Shown here: piece by piece, positions 1 through 9,702 of the stretch
Layout of the letters: every line of letters begins with the position of its first letter
Numbering within the stretch: the stretch's first letter is position 1
NCBI GenBank assembly: GCA_017539905.1
Contig: JAFYBZ010000014.1
Span: 62,001 to 126,000, forward strand
Source of the DNA: Clostridia bacterium
GTDB lineage: Bacteria; Bacillota; Clostridia; TANB77; UBA1234
Direction of reading: 5' to 3'
Length of the DNA: 64,000 nucleotides
Made by a program: the position numbers and the translations under genes
Notes under the pieces: model-generated
The model's input: only the letters and a program-made list of their open reading frames with translations
Told to the model about the DNA's origin: nothing
Databases searched by the model: none

Positions 1-2221
1 CAATTTTCTTGTTGTAGTTTTGAAGTGTTTCAATAGTAATGTTTTTATTTTCACGAGCTTTAAATAAATTGTTTCCAAGTGGTTGAATTTCTAGATAATC
101 ATAGAAGTCTGCAATCTCTTCTAATTCTTCATCAGACTTTCCCTCTTCTATTGCTCTATATAATTCACCTTGCTCGCATGCACTACCTATTAATAATCCT
201 TCAGAATACTTTTTAAGTAAGCTTTTTAATGTCCTTGGCTTTTTATAAAAATAATTTAAATGTGCAAAAGAAACTAATTTGTATAAATTCTTTAAACCTA
301 TTTTATTCGTTACCAAAACTATTGCATGATAAACAGGTAATGTTTTAAAACTAACATCTTTTGCAAGAGACTTATCTACATCTTTAAAATATACTATTTC
401 TTTTTCATCTAGTTTTTGAAGCATTACATCAAATACTTTTTTAAGAGTATCAACATCAGCCAAAGCTCTATGTGCAACATCAACTTCTATTCCTAAATCT
501 TCAGCAATTAATCCAAGCTTAAATTTTTTACGTTCAGGAAATAATTCTTTTGCTAAAGCTAAAGTATCTATCCATGGATAATTAAATTCAAGTCCAAGTC
601 TTCTTGCATTTTCACGAATAAAACCGATATCAAAATTTGCATTATGAGCAACTATTGTTGTATCCTTACAAAACTCAATTACTTTAGGTAAAACAACATC
701 AATAGTCTCTGCATCTTTTACCATCTCATCAGTAATACCTGTAATTTCAACAACTCTTTCAGGTATGCTCATCTCTGGATTTACAAAGCATTCAAAAGTA
801 TCTATTACTTCTCCATCTTTAACTTTCATAATACCAAACTCGGTAATTCGTTCAGTAAGTTTTGATATACCTGTTGTTTCTATATCTAGAATACAATATG
901 TTTCGTCTTTTAAAGTTTGATCATCTCTATAATCATAAATTGAAGTAACACCATCAGGAACTAAATAGGCTTCTACTCCATAAATAACTTTTATATCAGA
1001 ACCCTTAGCTGCTTTATTAGCTTCTGGAAAAGCTTGAACTACTCCATGGTCTGTAATTGCTATAGCTTTATGGCCCCATGATATTGCTCTTTTAATTAAA
1101 TCAGTAGCAGATGTTACTCCATCCATTTGTGACATTTGAGTATGCATATGAAGCTCTACTCTTTTTTCTTCGGCTTCATCCATTCTTACTACTTTGTCAT
1201 ATTCCGCTTCTTCAATAACATCAGCATTAATACCAAACTCTTTAGAAAAACTGTTATATTCATACGTACCAACAACTCTTAATGCTTTGGCTGATTTGAA
1301 TCTAGGCTTTGCCTCTGCAAATTCTTCAGGCTTTAAAAATGCTTTACAATTTATTGAGCTAGTACCATCATAAATATCAAATGATACCATCATGCTTCCA
1401 TTTTTAGTTTCACGACTATCAAAGTTTGAAACTTCACCACTAATAATTACACATGGTGTATCTTGAGCCAAATCTATAATCTTAACTCCCTTTGGATTAG
1501 GTGTATCTTTCCATCCCTTAAAAATTAATTTTTCTGGATCTTTAATATTTGCATCAGTTTTACGTCTAACAGGATGTCCTGAAAACTGTTTTGGCTTATC
1601 ATTGTTTTGACGATAACTAAGAGCAACTTGACCACTTACAATATTTGTTACAGATGTACCATCTCCAACTTGTGGTGTCACTTCTACTACGCCAGAAGAA
1701 TTAACTTCCCATACTCGTGCATTATCTACACTTGCTAAAAGTGAATTTAGTTCCTCATCAGAAGGAGTAGGAAAAGAAACATTTGCTGGTATATCTACTA
1801 TCTTATCTATGCTTCCGTCTTCAATTTGCTTTTCAATTTTATTTCTTGCCTTTTTCTCTTTTTTCTTAAGCTCTTCCTGATTCTTTTGTAACTGTATTTC
1901 TTGTGCCCTTTTTGCATTTTCATCAATCATGTTTTTGATTAGATTATCTTGCATTTGCTCTCTGCTCATTGCAAAATCAATATTGTCAGGCTCAAAAAAT
2001 TCGACCTCGAATCTATTGCCAGTAGTGTTAAAAACAAAGTCGCTAACAGTCTTGTCAACGTTCTTTTGTAATAGCAAAAATTTACCCTTGTTGCCAAGAG
2101 TAACATTTAATTTGTTGCCAACTATTTCTGCACTACTACCAGTAAAACTAGGTCTTGTTAATATATATTTTTTAGAGAAGAAATCCACTACTTCTCCCCA
2201 ATTAAACTCTTTATTCTCCAA
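1..2221 (-). CDS. polC: DNA polymerase III PolC-type alpha subunit (N-terminal part, runs off the window)
   Basis: This is the replicative polymerase of low-GC Gram-positives. Reading inward from 2221 there is a short N-terminal domain, a lysine/glutamate-rich linker, an OB-fold region, the PHP domain start (ELHMHTQMSQMDG, about residues 345-360) and the inserted DEDD 3'-5' exonuclease (CILDIETTG, then NANFD and HRALADVDT). The polymerase palm lies beyond position 1. No ATG fits the frame near the 5' end. I chose TTG at 2221, which has a GGGGG run about 10 nt upstream, because in-frame stops lie about 55 nt further up. PolC rather than DnaE1 organisation is clear from the exonuclease embedded after PHP. 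The start is the least certain part. Confidence 0.93.
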   Translation of the reverse strand, partial: MENKEFNWGEVVDFFSKKYILTRPSFTGSSAEIVGNKLNVTLGNKGKFLLLQKNVDKTVSDFVFNTTGNRFEVEFFEPDNIDFAMSREQMQDNLIKNMIDENAKRAQEIQLQKNQEELKKKEKKARNKIEKQIEDGSIDKIVDIPANVSFPTPSDEELNSLLASVDNARVWEVNSSGVVEVTPQVGDGTSVTNIVSGQVALSYRQNNDKPKQFSGHPVRRKTDANIKDPEKLIFKGWKDTPNPKGVKIIDLAQDTPCVIISGEVSNFDSRETKNGSMMVSFDIYDGTSSINCKAFLKPEEFAEAKPRFKSAKALRVVGTYEYNSFSKEFGINADVIEEAEYDKVVRMDEAEEKRVELHMHTQMSQMDGVTSATDLIKRAISWGHKAIAITDHGVVQAFPEANKAAKGSDIKVIYGVEAYLVPDGVTSIYDYRDDQTLKDETYCILDIETTGISKLTERITEFGIMKVKDGEVIDTFECFVNPEMSIPERVVEITGITDEMVKDAETIDVVLPKVIEFCKDTTIVAHNANFDIGFIRENARRLGLEFNYPWIDTLALAKELFPERKKFKLGLIAEDLGIEVDVAHRALADVDTLKKVFDVMLQKLDEKEIVYFKDVDKSLAKDVSFKTLPVYHAIVLVTNKIGLKNLYKLVSFAHLNYFYKKPRTLKSLLKKYSEGLLIGSACEQGELYRAIEEGKSDEELEEIADFYDYLEIQPLGNNLFKARENKNITIETLQNYNKKI

Positions 2222-2337
2222 CTCAAAAATGCCCCCAAAATAATATCTATATAATTTTACTATAAAGAATTTTTACTAACAAGGCGAACAAAAAATAAAT
2301 TTCAGTTACTATACATAAGTATTTGTCATAAAGAAAA

Positions 2338-2357
2338 CCCTCAGCTTTTGCTGAGGG
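2338..2357 (-). terminator. Intrinsic terminator after the 222-aa gene
   Basis: Perfect 8-bp stem CCCTCAGC/GCTGAGGG with a TTTT loop. It is flanked by A/T runs on both sides, so it could work in either direction. It sits just past the stop of the gene at 2370-3038 and upstream of polC. Confidence 0.85.
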
Positions 2358-2369
2358 TTTTTAGTTAAC

Positions 2370-3038
2370 CTATCTATCATTATCTTGATTTCTTCTTCTC
2401 TCATCTCTTTTATCTCTCATTTGCTGTAACCAGCTTTTCTTTTCGACTTCGGGTTCAAGGTAGTCATTTGGTTCAAGTCCTGCTTCTAATAGTTCTCTTT
2501 CTGTAAGCTCAATTTCTCCCTCCATTAACTCAGGATGATTTTCTCCATAACCTTTATCAGAGCTAAAAGTATATCCTAGTTTAACTTTTCTCTTTTTATC
2601 TAAACTTGGATTGCTTTCTTTAGCTTTTTCTTTTGTTCTTTCAATATCTCCTTGACGCATAGCTGCAAAATCAGAAGCCCTTTCATGAGGTTCTTTAAGA
2701 CTATTTCTATAAGTATCTCGTCTAAAATTTCTAACCATATCTAAAACATAAGTTGGGTATGGCTTTCCAATTACTTGAGACAAAAATAGTTCTCTTCTTG
2801 TAACAAGACTTTCAAGTCTAGGAAATACTGGGTTGTCATCACCTATAGAAAGCTCTGATGATGTTTTAATAATAAATACATCATCCATTCTTTTATCTTT
2901 GGATTTAAGTATTTGCTTAACTATTTCTTCAGTAGTACCACTTATACCATAATCAGATAGCTCACCAATTAAAGCATGATTCTCATCATCTTTAATTAAA
3001 CCTACATCACCTTTATTCTCTCGATATTTTAGACCCAT
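2370..3038 (-). CDS. Hypothetical protein, charged, 222 aa
   Basis: I do not recognise this family. The ATG at 3038 is preceded by a good AAGGTGGG ribosome site. The protein is soluble and very polar. The first ~100 residues look folded (hydrophobic strands such as DDVFIIKT and FLSQVIGKPYPTYVLDMV). The C-terminal half is rich in K, E and R and ends in an RDERRRNQDNDR tail. There is no signal peptide or membrane segment. It lies between hemW and polC, with its own terminator downstream. Codon use matches the native genes and it has no CGG codon. Confidence 0.75.
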   Translation of the reverse strand: MGLKYRENKGDVGLIKDDENHALIGELSDYGISGTTEEIVKQILKSKDKRMDDVFIIKTSSELSIGDDNPVFPRLESLVTRRELFLSQVIGKPYPTYVLDMVRNFRRDTYRNSLKEPHERASDFAAMRQGDIERTKEKAKESNPSLDKKRKVKLGYTFSSDKGYGENHPELMEGEIELTERELLEAGLEPNDYLEPEVEKKSWLQQMRDKRDERRRNQDNDR

Positions 3039-3146
3039 AAAAATCCCACCTTTATCTTAAGTAAATACACTAATATTATACTATTTTAGCAAGTTAATTT
3101 CAATTATGTAACCTTGAAATGCTTACTTCCGTAGTAAAGAAAATTT

Positions 3147-4241
3147 TTAGATGAACTCTTCCCAAACAATATTTGCTAAATCTAGACCCTTTTTAGTAAG
3201 TTTTATATGCTCATCCTTCTCCACTTCTATCAAATCTAAATTAACTAACTTATCTATTTCCCTTTGGAATACTTCCAAAACATTTACTTTAAATCTATCA
3301 TATGCATCACTTACTGAAACACCATCTAATAATCTTAGCCTTAAAATCATGTATTCTTTTAATTTTGATTCTGGATTTTGAGTTTCTTCAACAACTTGAT
3401 AATCATTTTGGCTATTGATAACCGCCGCTACATATTGTTCAACACTATCTATATTTTTATATCTTACATTATTGATATAGGAACTTGCTCCCGCCCCAAC
3501 TCCATAATACTCATCTTGGTTCCAGTAACATAGATTATGCTTTGACTCAAAACTAGGTTTTGCAAAATTTGAAATCTCATACTGAACATATCCCGCACTT
3601 TTTAATTCATCGCAAATCAAATAATACATTTTTCTTTCATCTTCATCATTTGGAAGGTTCGAAAATGCATCTGGATGTTTTTCTACTAATTCATCATGAA
3701 CTATTAATGAATAACAAGAAATGTGTTCTGGATTAATCTTGATTAAATAATTCAAACTTTCTTTAACATCATTAACTGTTTGTCCAGGGAGCCCAAACAT
3801 TAAATCAACACTAATATTATTAAATCCAACACTACGTGCCATATTATATGCTTCTTCAAATTGTCTTAGAGTATGAATTCTACCAATTCGTCTTAATAAA
3901 TCATCTTGTACTGCTTGAAGTCCTATACTTAATCTATTAATTCCAGCTTCTTTATAATCTTGTAACTTTTCCTTGGTAATTGTGCCAGGATTTAATTCTA
4001 GTGTTATTTCTCCATCACATTGAATCTCATTCATTAAATCTATTATGTATTTAGATGGAATATTTGAAGGCGTACCACCACCAAAGTAAACCGTTTTAAA
4101 ATTGCAATTTATTTCTTTTAATTCACTTTTTAAAGCCTCAATATATTTTTCTATTAAATCATCTTTACCACAATACGAATTAAAGTCACAGTAGTAACAC
4201 TTACTTTTACAAAAAGGTATATGAATATATAACGATTTCAA
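3147..4241 (-). CDS. hemW: Radical SAM heme chaperone HemW (coproporphyrinogen III oxidase-like)
   Basis: HemW is a radical SAM protein that delivers heme to membrane proteins. It was long misnamed oxygen-independent coproporphyrinogen oxidase. The [4Fe-4S]-binding motif CKSKCYYCDF is close to the N-terminus, followed by the SAM-binding GGGTPS. The C-terminal HemW winged region ends around residue 364. I chose TTG at 4241 as the start: AGGTGG lies 7 nt upstream and the protein then begins LKSLYIHIPFC, as in the family. A TTG 18 nt further upstream has no ribosome site. No heme biosynthesis genes are nearby. Confidence 0.9.
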   Translation of the reverse strand: MKSLYIHIPFCKSKCYYCDFNSYCGKDDLIEKYIEALKSELKEINCNFKTVYFGGGTPSNIPSKYIIDLMNEIQCDGEITLELNPGTITKEKLQDYKEAGINRLSIGLQAVQDDLLRRIGRIHTLRQFEEAYNMARSVGFNNISVDLMFGLPGQTVNDVKESLNYLIKINPEHISCYSLIVHDELVEKHPDAFSNLPNDEDERKMYYLICDELKSAGYVQYEISNFAKPSFESKHNLCYWNQDEYYGVGAGASSYINNVRYKNIDSVEQYVAAVINSQNDYQVVEETQNPESKLKEYMILRLRLLDGVSVSDAYDRFKVNVLEVFQREIDKLVNLDLIEVEKDEHIKLTKKGLDLANIVWEEFI

Positions 4242-4265
4242 ATCATCACCACCTAACAAAATGAA

Positions 4266-4288
4266 AATGGCGACTGATAGTCGCCATT
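4266..4288 (-). terminator. Intrinsic terminator downstream of the DUF362 gene
   Basis: Stem AATGGCGACT/AGTCGCCATT with a 3-nt loop, followed on the minus strand by TTTTCATTTTG. It ends the unit 4293-5177 just before hemW starts. Confidence 0.8.
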
Positions 4289-4292
4289 ACAA

Positions 4293-5177
4293 TTAGACTT
4301 CAATTAATTCATACTCTTTACTTCCAACTCCAAGTTTAGCTGCTGTATCAATTGTGTGTGTACCATGTCTTGAGTTTACTCTTTCTAAAAAATGCTCTTT
4401 TCCAGGATCATCAGATGCATTTACTATATCAATGCAAGCTTGATCAATAGCGACTGGATCTAATGAAGCAAGTATTCCAATATCTTTCATACAAGGATCT
4501 TCCGCTACTGCACAACAATCACAATCAACACTCATGTTAGCCATAATATTTATGAATGCCATATTACCATTAAAGTAATCTACAACTGCTTCAGCTGCCT
4601 CTGCCATAGATTCTAGAAAATCATCTTGAGGAGGAATGTTATCCCATACCGTATATTGATCATCGTTTGTACCAGCAGAATGAATCCACGCTTTTCCAGC
4701 CGTGGATGCGCAACCAATTGAAAGTTGTTTTAGCGCTCCACCATATCCACCCATAGGATGTCCTTTAAAATGAGAAAGAACTAGCATTGAATCATAATTA
4801 ACAATATTCTTTCCAAGAAAATCTTCTTTAAGATGCTTGCCTTCTTTTACAGGTATTGATAAATCTGGTCCTTCAGCATCCATTAAGTCAACAGTAAAGT
4901 ATTTATTCCATCCATGTTTTTCTAATGTCTTTAAGTGCTTTTTAGTTGTATTTCTTTCTCCACCATATGCAGTATTACATTCAACAATAGTTCCATTTAC
5001 ATATTCAACTATTGGTTTCCAAAACTCAGGCTTTAAATAGTTTTGATTTCCTTCTTCTCCAGAATGAACTTTAGTTGCAACTTTTCCTGGCAAATCTTTA
5101 CCAAGTAATTTGTACATTTCAACAACTTTTTCAGGTGTTAATTCTCTTGTAAAATACACTTTTGATTTTTCAGCCAT
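4293..5177 (-). CDS. DUF362 domain protein, 294 aa
   Basis: This matches the DUF362 family (for example VECNTAYGGERNTT, SHFKGHPMGGYGGALKQLSIG and LDPVAIDQACIDIV), whose biochemical role is not established. Longer members carry a C-terminal 4Fe-4S ferredoxin module, which is absent here. A CDCCAVAEDPC cysteine cluster around residue 215-225 could bind a metal; that is inference. The start is firm: AAAGGAGGT lies 6 nt before the ATG. It is the last gene of a set with alr and whiA upstream on the same strand, 12 nt after alr. Confidence 0.85.
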   Translation of the reverse strand: MAEKSKVYFTRELTPEKVVEMYKLLGKDLPGKVATKVHSGEEGNQNYLKPEFWKPIVEYVNGTIVECNTAYGGERNTTKKHLKTLEKHGWNKYFTVDLMDAEGPDLSIPVKEGKHLKEDFLGKNIVNYDSMLVLSHFKGHPMGGYGGALKQLSIGCASTAGKAWIHSAGTNDDQYTVWDNIPPQDDFLESMAEAAEAVVDYFNGNMAFINIMANMSVDCDCCAVAEDPCMKDIGILASLDPVAIDQACIDIVNASDDPGKEHFLERVNSRHGTHTIDTAAKLGVGSKEYELIEV

Positions 5178-5189
5178 AAAAGACCTCCT

Positions 5190-6272
5190 TTAAATAAAAA
5201 CTCTTGGTACTCTACTACTAATACTAGAAATTATTTCATAATTAATTGTGTCACATGTTTTAGATAGTTCTTCTAGCTTAATATTTTCGTTATCCCAAAT
5301 GACAACTTCATCTCCGACTTGACAATCAATATCCGTTACATCACACATAAAACTATCCATACATACTACACCAACTATTGGAGCATACTTTCCATCGATA
5401 AGCACTCTTCCATTATTTGAAAAAGCTCTTCTAAATCCGTCCGCGTACCCTATTGGTATAGTTGCAATCTTTGTTTCTTTATCTGTAATATATTTTCTTC
5501 CATAGCCAATGCTTGTTCCTGATTCAACAGTTTTTAAAAATGTAATCTTTGACTTCAATTTGGCAACCGGTTTTAAATCTATATCTCCTAATTCTTCTTG
5601 TAGTGGTGAATAACCATACATAATAATTCCAGGTCTAACCATATTAAAGTTACTCTCTGGATAGAATAGTAATCCATCCGAAGCAGATGCATGAATGTAT
5701 TTTATATCTGGAATTAATTCTTTGGCTTTATTAACTGCTACTCTAAAATCTTCTATTTGCTTTTTAGTATAATCATCATCAAAATCAGCAGAAGAAAAAT
5801 GTGTATAAATTCCTTCTACGATAACATTTTTAGGAAGATTTTTTATTAACTCTTCTACCTCTCCGCTTTTTATTCCAGTTCTACCCATACCGGTATCAAT
5901 TTCTAAATGAGCTTTAAATTTATAATCATACTTTGATAATTCTTTTATAAAGCCCGCCTCACAAATACCAATTGTAATTTCATTATCTATTATTCTTTGT
6001 ATTTCTTCTTTATATGGTTGATTTAAAATGAAAATATCTTTTTCATATCCATACTCTCTTAAATCAACTGCCTCATCTACAATTGCTACGGCAACAATAT
6101 CAAAATCATTTAGCACATCAATTCTAGTATTTATATATGTTCCATATGCATTAGCTTTAACAACTGGCATTAGTTTAATATCAGAGCCGACTCTATCCTG
6201 AATCTGATTAATATTGTGTTTAAATGCGTTTAAATCAACTTCCATGACTGTAGGACGAATGAAATTATTCAT
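5190..6272 (-). CDS. alr: Alanine racemase
   Basis: PLP-dependent enzyme that interconverts L- and D-alanine for peptidoglycan. The PLP lysine sits in VKANAYG (about residue 39), and the N-terminal TIM barrel includes EIDTGMGRTG. The C-terminal beta domain has GYADGFRRAFSN and VCMDSFMCDVTD, which carries the catalytic-loop Met-Asp signature. At 360 aa it is of normal length. It starts 2 nt after whiA ends, so it is translationally close-coupled to whiA. The family usually has VKADAYGHG, so the loop after the lysine is slightly divergent. Confidence 0.93.
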   Translation of the reverse strand: MNNFIRPTVMEVDLNAFKHNINQIQDRVGSDIKLMPVVKANAYGTYINTRIDVLNDFDIVAVAIVDEAVDLREYGYEKDIFILNQPYKEEIQRIIDNEITIGICEAGFIKELSKYDYKFKAHLEIDTGMGRTGIKSGEVEELIKNLPKNVIVEGIYTHFSSADFDDDYTKKQIEDFRVAVNKAKELIPDIKYIHASASDGLLFYPESNFNMVRPGIIMYGYSPLQEELGDIDLKPVAKLKSKITFLKTVESGTSIGYGRKYITDKETKIATIPIGYADGFRRAFSNNGRVLIDGKYAPIVGVVCMDSFMCDVTDIDCQVGDEVVIWDNENIKLEELSKTCDTINYEIISSISSRVPRVFI

Positions 6273-6274
6273 AA

Positions 6275-7213
6275 TTATTCCTTTCTTAAGCTTTCAGCTA
6301 TTTCATGAATTTTTTTAAATCTATGATTTACTCCTGCACGACTAATTGGTGGATTAAGCATATTGCCTATTTCTTCTAAAGTAGCTTCTTTATAATTTAA
6401 TCTTAATCTGGCTGTCTCTTTTAAATTTTCAGGAAGCTTAGCAAATTTTCTACTTTTTCTAATTACTTTTATATCTTCAATTTGTTCAAGACTAGCTTCA
6501 AGTGTTTTATCAAAATTTGCATTTTCAAAGTTGCTTTTCCTATTAATGTTATTTCTTACTTCTTTAATAACTCGAGTTTCTTCAAATTTTAATGTTCCCC
6601 TATTTGATCCAATTACAATCAAAAATGTTGATACAGACTCAGCTAGCTTTAAATAAATAGTATAGTCTTTTTTTCGTTTGATCATCTTAGCTGAAATATC
6701 AAAAGACTCTATGACATCTTTAATAAATAATGCATTTTCGTGATTACTTACGGTAAATTCCAAATGATATCTAATCTCAGGATTAATACAACTACCGCTA
6801 CCCAAGAATACTCCTCTTAGAAATGCTTTTTGATTTTCTTCATTGTCTAAGATAAACTCTTTGTTTTCTAAAACAATTTGAAGTTTTTCATTTAGATTAA
6901 AGAATTTTTCATCAAAAATCTTTTTAAGGTCATCAGAGTTTTGCACTTTTAAATGGTACACATTTTGTGCTCCAGGTATCTTTGGACGTTCAACATTAGT
7001 CTTTGAAATGATATTATAATTACTTTTCAAAATAGAGAAAATACGTCTAATAGTATATTCACTTTCTGAACTCATCTTTAGCAAAAATTTTCCATCTTCA
7101 CGAGTAACAGAAGCGTTAACAATTATAAAACCAATAAGTTCACTAATTCTTTGGTCATCATCTTTTACAGCTATTTTGGTTAACTCATCTTTAATATCAC
7201 TTGAAAAAGACAT
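6275..7213 (-). CDS. whiA: DNA-binding protein WhiA
   Basis: WhiA is a Gram-positive regulator of division and sporulation. It has a degenerate LAGLIDADG homing-endonuclease fold (residues ~1-210) and a C-terminal helix-turn-helix (TLEEIGNMLNPPISRAGVNH). The ATG at 7213 follows GGAGG by 6 nt. An in-frame TTG at 7228 would include the ribosome site, so I rejected it. In most Bacillota whiA follows rapZ and yvcK; here it follows prmC instead, which is a departure in gene order. 312 aa is a normal length. Confidence 0.93.
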   Translation of the reverse strand: MSFSSDIKDELTKIAVKDDDQRISELIGFIIVNASVTREDGKFLLKMSSESEYTIRRIFSILKSNYNIISKTNVERPKIPGAQNVYHLKVQNSDDLKKIFDEKFFNLNEKLQIVLENKEFILDNEENQKAFLRGVFLGSGSCINPEIRYHLEFTVSNHENALFIKDVIESFDISAKMIKRKKDYTIYLKLAESVSTFLIVIGSNRGTLKFEETRVIKEVRNNINRKSNFENANFDKTLEASLEQIEDIKVIRKSRKFAKLPENLKETARLRLNYKEATLEEIGNMLNPPISRAGVNHRFKKIHEIAESLRKE

Positions 7214-7228
7214 ATAATCCTCCAACAA

Positions 7229-8056
7229 TTAAATATTTGCTACAACCACTCTATCATTTCCCGAATAATCTTTTATTACCCTAATATTCTTATATCCAAC
7301 TTGATTTAAAATCTCTTCAACTTCTTTTGCTTGATCATATCCAATTTCAAATATCAAATAGCCATTCTCATACAAATACTCTTTTGCTTCATTTGAAATT
7401 GCTCTATAAAACCTAAGTCCATCTTCTCCACCATCTAAAGCAAGCATTGGTTCATTGTCCTTTACTTCTTTATCTAATGTATCAATTACTGCTTTTTTAA
7501 TGTATGGCGGATTAGATACTATAACATCAAATCTATCATTAATATTTTCAAATAAATTAGATTTTATAAAATCAACAAACACATTATTACTAATAGCATT
7601 TTCTCTTGCTACTTGTAATGCTTCTTCACTTACATCAGAAGCTATTACTTTTGCATTTTCAACATACTTTGCTAAAGATACTGCTATACATCCAGAACCT
7701 GTGCACATATCCAATACACTAATTTGTCTATCGCCAAATTCTTTACAAATGTTAATGGCTTCTTCAACAAGAATTTCTGTATCCGCTCTTGGAATCAAGA
7801 CATTTTCATTTACTTTAAAATTTAGCTTCATGAATTCTTTATTACCAGTAATATACGAGTATGGTACATGATTTTTTCTTTTGATTATTATTTTATTGTA
7901 TTTTTCACCTGTACTATCATCTACTTCGAAGTATTTTCCTAAGTCATCACTTTTGATACCTAGTGCAAATGCTAATAATAATCTAGCTTCTCGCTCATCT
8001 ATATTTTCTTCTTTAAGCAGCTTTTTTCCAGCTGTCAACAAATCTAATATTTTCAT
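7229..8056 (-). CDS. prmC: Peptide chain release factor glutamine methyltransferase PrmC
   Basis: PrmC methylates the GGQ glutamine of release factors using SAM. The SAM-binding motif is DMCTGSGCIAVSLA and the substrate-binding motif is SNPPYIKKA. The N-terminal helical domain is residues 1-80. The start is either ATG at 8056 or GTG at 8068, which overlaps the end of the upstream gene; neither has a strong ribosome site. I prefer ATG. The pairing with a DUF1385 gene directly upstream is a common arrangement in Clostridia, where prfA often lies near. No prfA is in the window. Confidence 0.92.
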   Translation of the reverse strand: MKILDLLTAGKKLLKEENIDEREARLLLAFALGIKSDDLGKYFEVDDSTGEKYNKIIIKRKNHVPYSYITGNKEFMKLNFKVNENVLIPRADTEILVEEAINICKEFGDRQISVLDMCTGSGCIAVSLAKYVENAKVIASDVSEEALQVARENAISNNVFVDFIKSNLFENINDRFDVIVSNPPYIKKAVIDTLDKEVKDNEPMLALDGGEDGLRFYRAISNEAKEYLYENGYLIFEIGYDQAKEVEEILNQVGYKNIRVIKDYSGNDRVVVANI

Positions 8057-8061
8057 ATTTT

Positions 8062-9135
8062 CTACCACAAATCTGCATCTTTATCTTCTGGAATAACTGC
8101 CTTTAATGAATGAATAGCAACTTCAATTTGTGAATCATCTGGTTCACGAGTAGTAAGTCTTTGAAGCCACATGCCTGGTTTATTAAGCCAAGCTATACAT
8201 TTATTCTCAGAATGCTTTCCAGCAAATTTAATAATCTCATAAGAGACTCCCGCAATTAATGGAAGTAATGCAAGCCTAATTAATATATTAATTAATACAT
8301 TTGGATGTCTTCCTACTATTGAATAAAAGACAATACTAATAATAACAACAAATAATAAGAAACTTGTTCCACATCTAGGATGGAATCTCTTATACTTTTT
8401 AACATTTTCAACAGTAAGCTCTTCACCATGCTCATAACAGAATATCGTTTTATGCTCTGCTCCATGATATTCAAAAACTCTCTTAATATCTTTCATTTGA
8501 GATACCAATGTTAAATATCCAAGGAATATTACAATTTTAACTATACTTTCTACAACGTTATATAAAACATTTCTATTATTTGTTGTCGTCAAAACAACTT
8601 GATCTCCACTTATTGCTTCTCCACTAATCATCTCTCCAGAAACAATATCTCCACTAGTTGCAACAATAGCTGTTTCTTGAGGAATAATTAATCCTGCAAT
8701 TAAATTTGGTAACACAAAGAACAATCCAATACTAATTGCAAGTGAACTAGCTAATGCAATAAACAATGCAAAGCCTGACAACTCAGATGAATCTTTATTG
8801 TCTTTCTTCTCCTCTTTTATTTCTTCTGATATTTCGTTTTCACTAGGTGATGGTTTCTCATCAGCTTCTTCTTTTTTAGGTGTGCCATCATCTTCATAGA
8901 ATTGTGCCGAATACATTAAAGCATTAATTCCAATTACCATAGAATTAACAAATCCAAATATACCCCTTAAAATAGGTATCTTTCTAAAACCGCCTTTTAC
9001 TTTATTTTCAGTTAATTTCATTGTTATTTCACCATCTGGTTTTCTAACTGAAACAGCTGTCTTATATGGTCCACGCATCATTACTCCTTCGATGACTGCT
9101 TGACCACCAATTGATGTTTTCTTTATTTCGCTCAA
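8062..9135 (-). CDS. DUF1385 membrane protein with an SGE/SGD repeat insert
   Basis: The N-terminus TSIGGQAVIEGVMMRGP and the block YHGAEHKTIFCYEHG...RCGTSFL are the DUF1385 signatures. Function is unknown. There are about four to five hydrophobic segments. An acidic low-complexity stretch near residues 95-115 precedes the first strong membrane helix. Between two helices there is an insertion of repeated units (SGDIVSGEMISGEAISGDQ, about residues 170-190) that is not part of the family core. Similar SGEV runs occur in two other proteins of this window (42702-43046 and 58285-58833). The start has no strong ribosome site, but it matches the family N-terminus. Confidence 0.88.
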   Translation of the reverse strand: MSEIKKTSIGGQAVIEGVMMRGPYKTAVSVRKPDGEITMKLTENKVKGGFRKIPILRGIFGFVNSMVIGINALMYSAQFYEDDGTPKKEEADEKPSPSENEISEEIKEEKKDNKDSSELSGFALFIALASSLAISIGLFFVLPNLIAGLIIPQETAIVATSGDIVSGEMISGEAISGDQVVLTTTNNRNVLYNVVESIVKIVIFLGYLTLVSQMKDIKRVFEYHGAEHKTIFCYEHGEELTVENVKKYKRFHPRCGTSFLLFVVIISIVFYSIVGRHPNVLINILIRLALLPLIAGVSYEIIKFAGKHSENKCIAWLNKPGMWLQRLTTREPDDSQIEVAIHSLKAVIPEDKDADLW

Positions 9136-9235
9136 AATCTCTCAAATCCTTTCAAATATAATAAAAATATTCGGTAATATTATACCTTATATTAATAAGA
9201 AAATGAATAGAAAAAAGGACAAAACTAGCATAGAA

Positions 9236-9315
9236 TTTTGGATGCTTTTTGGGGACACTTACAGAAAGTCAGGATTTCCTGACTTTCTGTAAGTGTCCCC
9301 AAAAAGCATCCAAAA
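9236..9315. repeat. Perfect 39-bp inverted repeat, GGGGACACTTAC type
   Basis: Arms 9236-9274 and 9277-9315 are perfectly complementary around a 2-nt centre. The core GGGGACACTTAC is shared with the hairpin at 27046-27129, but the outer and inner stem parts differ. Both lie in intergenic gaps. The form resembles REP-like hairpins mobilised by RAYT (REP-associated tyrosine) transposases; none is encoded in the window, so that link is inference. Confidence 0.85.
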
Positions 9316-9327
9316 AAGCAAAAAAAT

Positions 9328-9352
9328 CGTGTGATTTGAAACAAATCACACG
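9328..9352 (-). terminator. rpmE terminator
   Basis: Stem CGTGTGATTTG/CAAATCACACG with a 3-nt loop and a run of six or more T on the minus strand, 9 nt after the rpmE stop. Confidence 0.88.
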
Positions 9353-9360
9353 AGATTTTA

Positions 9361-9564
9361 TTAGTCTTTAATACCATATTTAGCCTTGAATTTTTCAACT
9401 CTTGAGCTAGAAACTTGGAATTTTTGGCTTCCTGTATAGAATGGATGACATTTTGAACATGTTTCAACTGTCATAGACTCTTTTGTTGAACCTACTTCCA
9501 TAACGTTTCCACAACCACATTTAATAGTAGCTTTTTGGTAATTTGGATGTAATCCTTCTTTCAT
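9361..9564 (-). CDS. rpmE: Ribosomal protein bL31, zinc-binding form
   Basis: Large-subunit protein bL31 of the C+ (zinc) type. The four cysteines are in CGC (residues ~16-18) and CSKC (~36-39). The ATG at 9564 has AGAGAGGTG 6 nt upstream. A GTG three codons earlier overlaps that ribosome site and was rejected. The protein is 67 aa. It is monocistronic, with its own terminator. Confidence 0.95.
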   Translation of the reverse strand: MKEGLHPNYQKATIKCGCGNVMEVGSTKESMTVETCSKCHPFYTGSQKFQVSSSRVEKFKAKYGIKD

Positions 9565-9684
9565 AACTTTCACCTCTCTTAAAACTCTATATATATTTAT
9601 TATTTAACTTAAATCACAGCATAAAATATGATAACACACTAAATGCCTCAATGCAAGAAAAATATTCAAAATTGACATAAAAAA

Positions 9685-9702
9685 GAGAGGCACCCGCCTC
9701 TC
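9685..9702 (-). terminator. Terminator of the two-gene coiled-coil unit
   Basis: GAGAGGC/GCCTCTC stem with a 4-nt loop and a T-run on the minus strand. It overlaps the stop codon of the 176-aa gene. Confidence 0.8.

Noticed and set aside
1929-2243. Plus-strand ORF opposite polC
   Set aside because: Shadow of polC; low-complexity translation and no ribosome site.
9225-9467. 80-aa ORF across the inverted repeat and rpmE
   Set aside because: It is made of the repeat and the shadow of rpmE.
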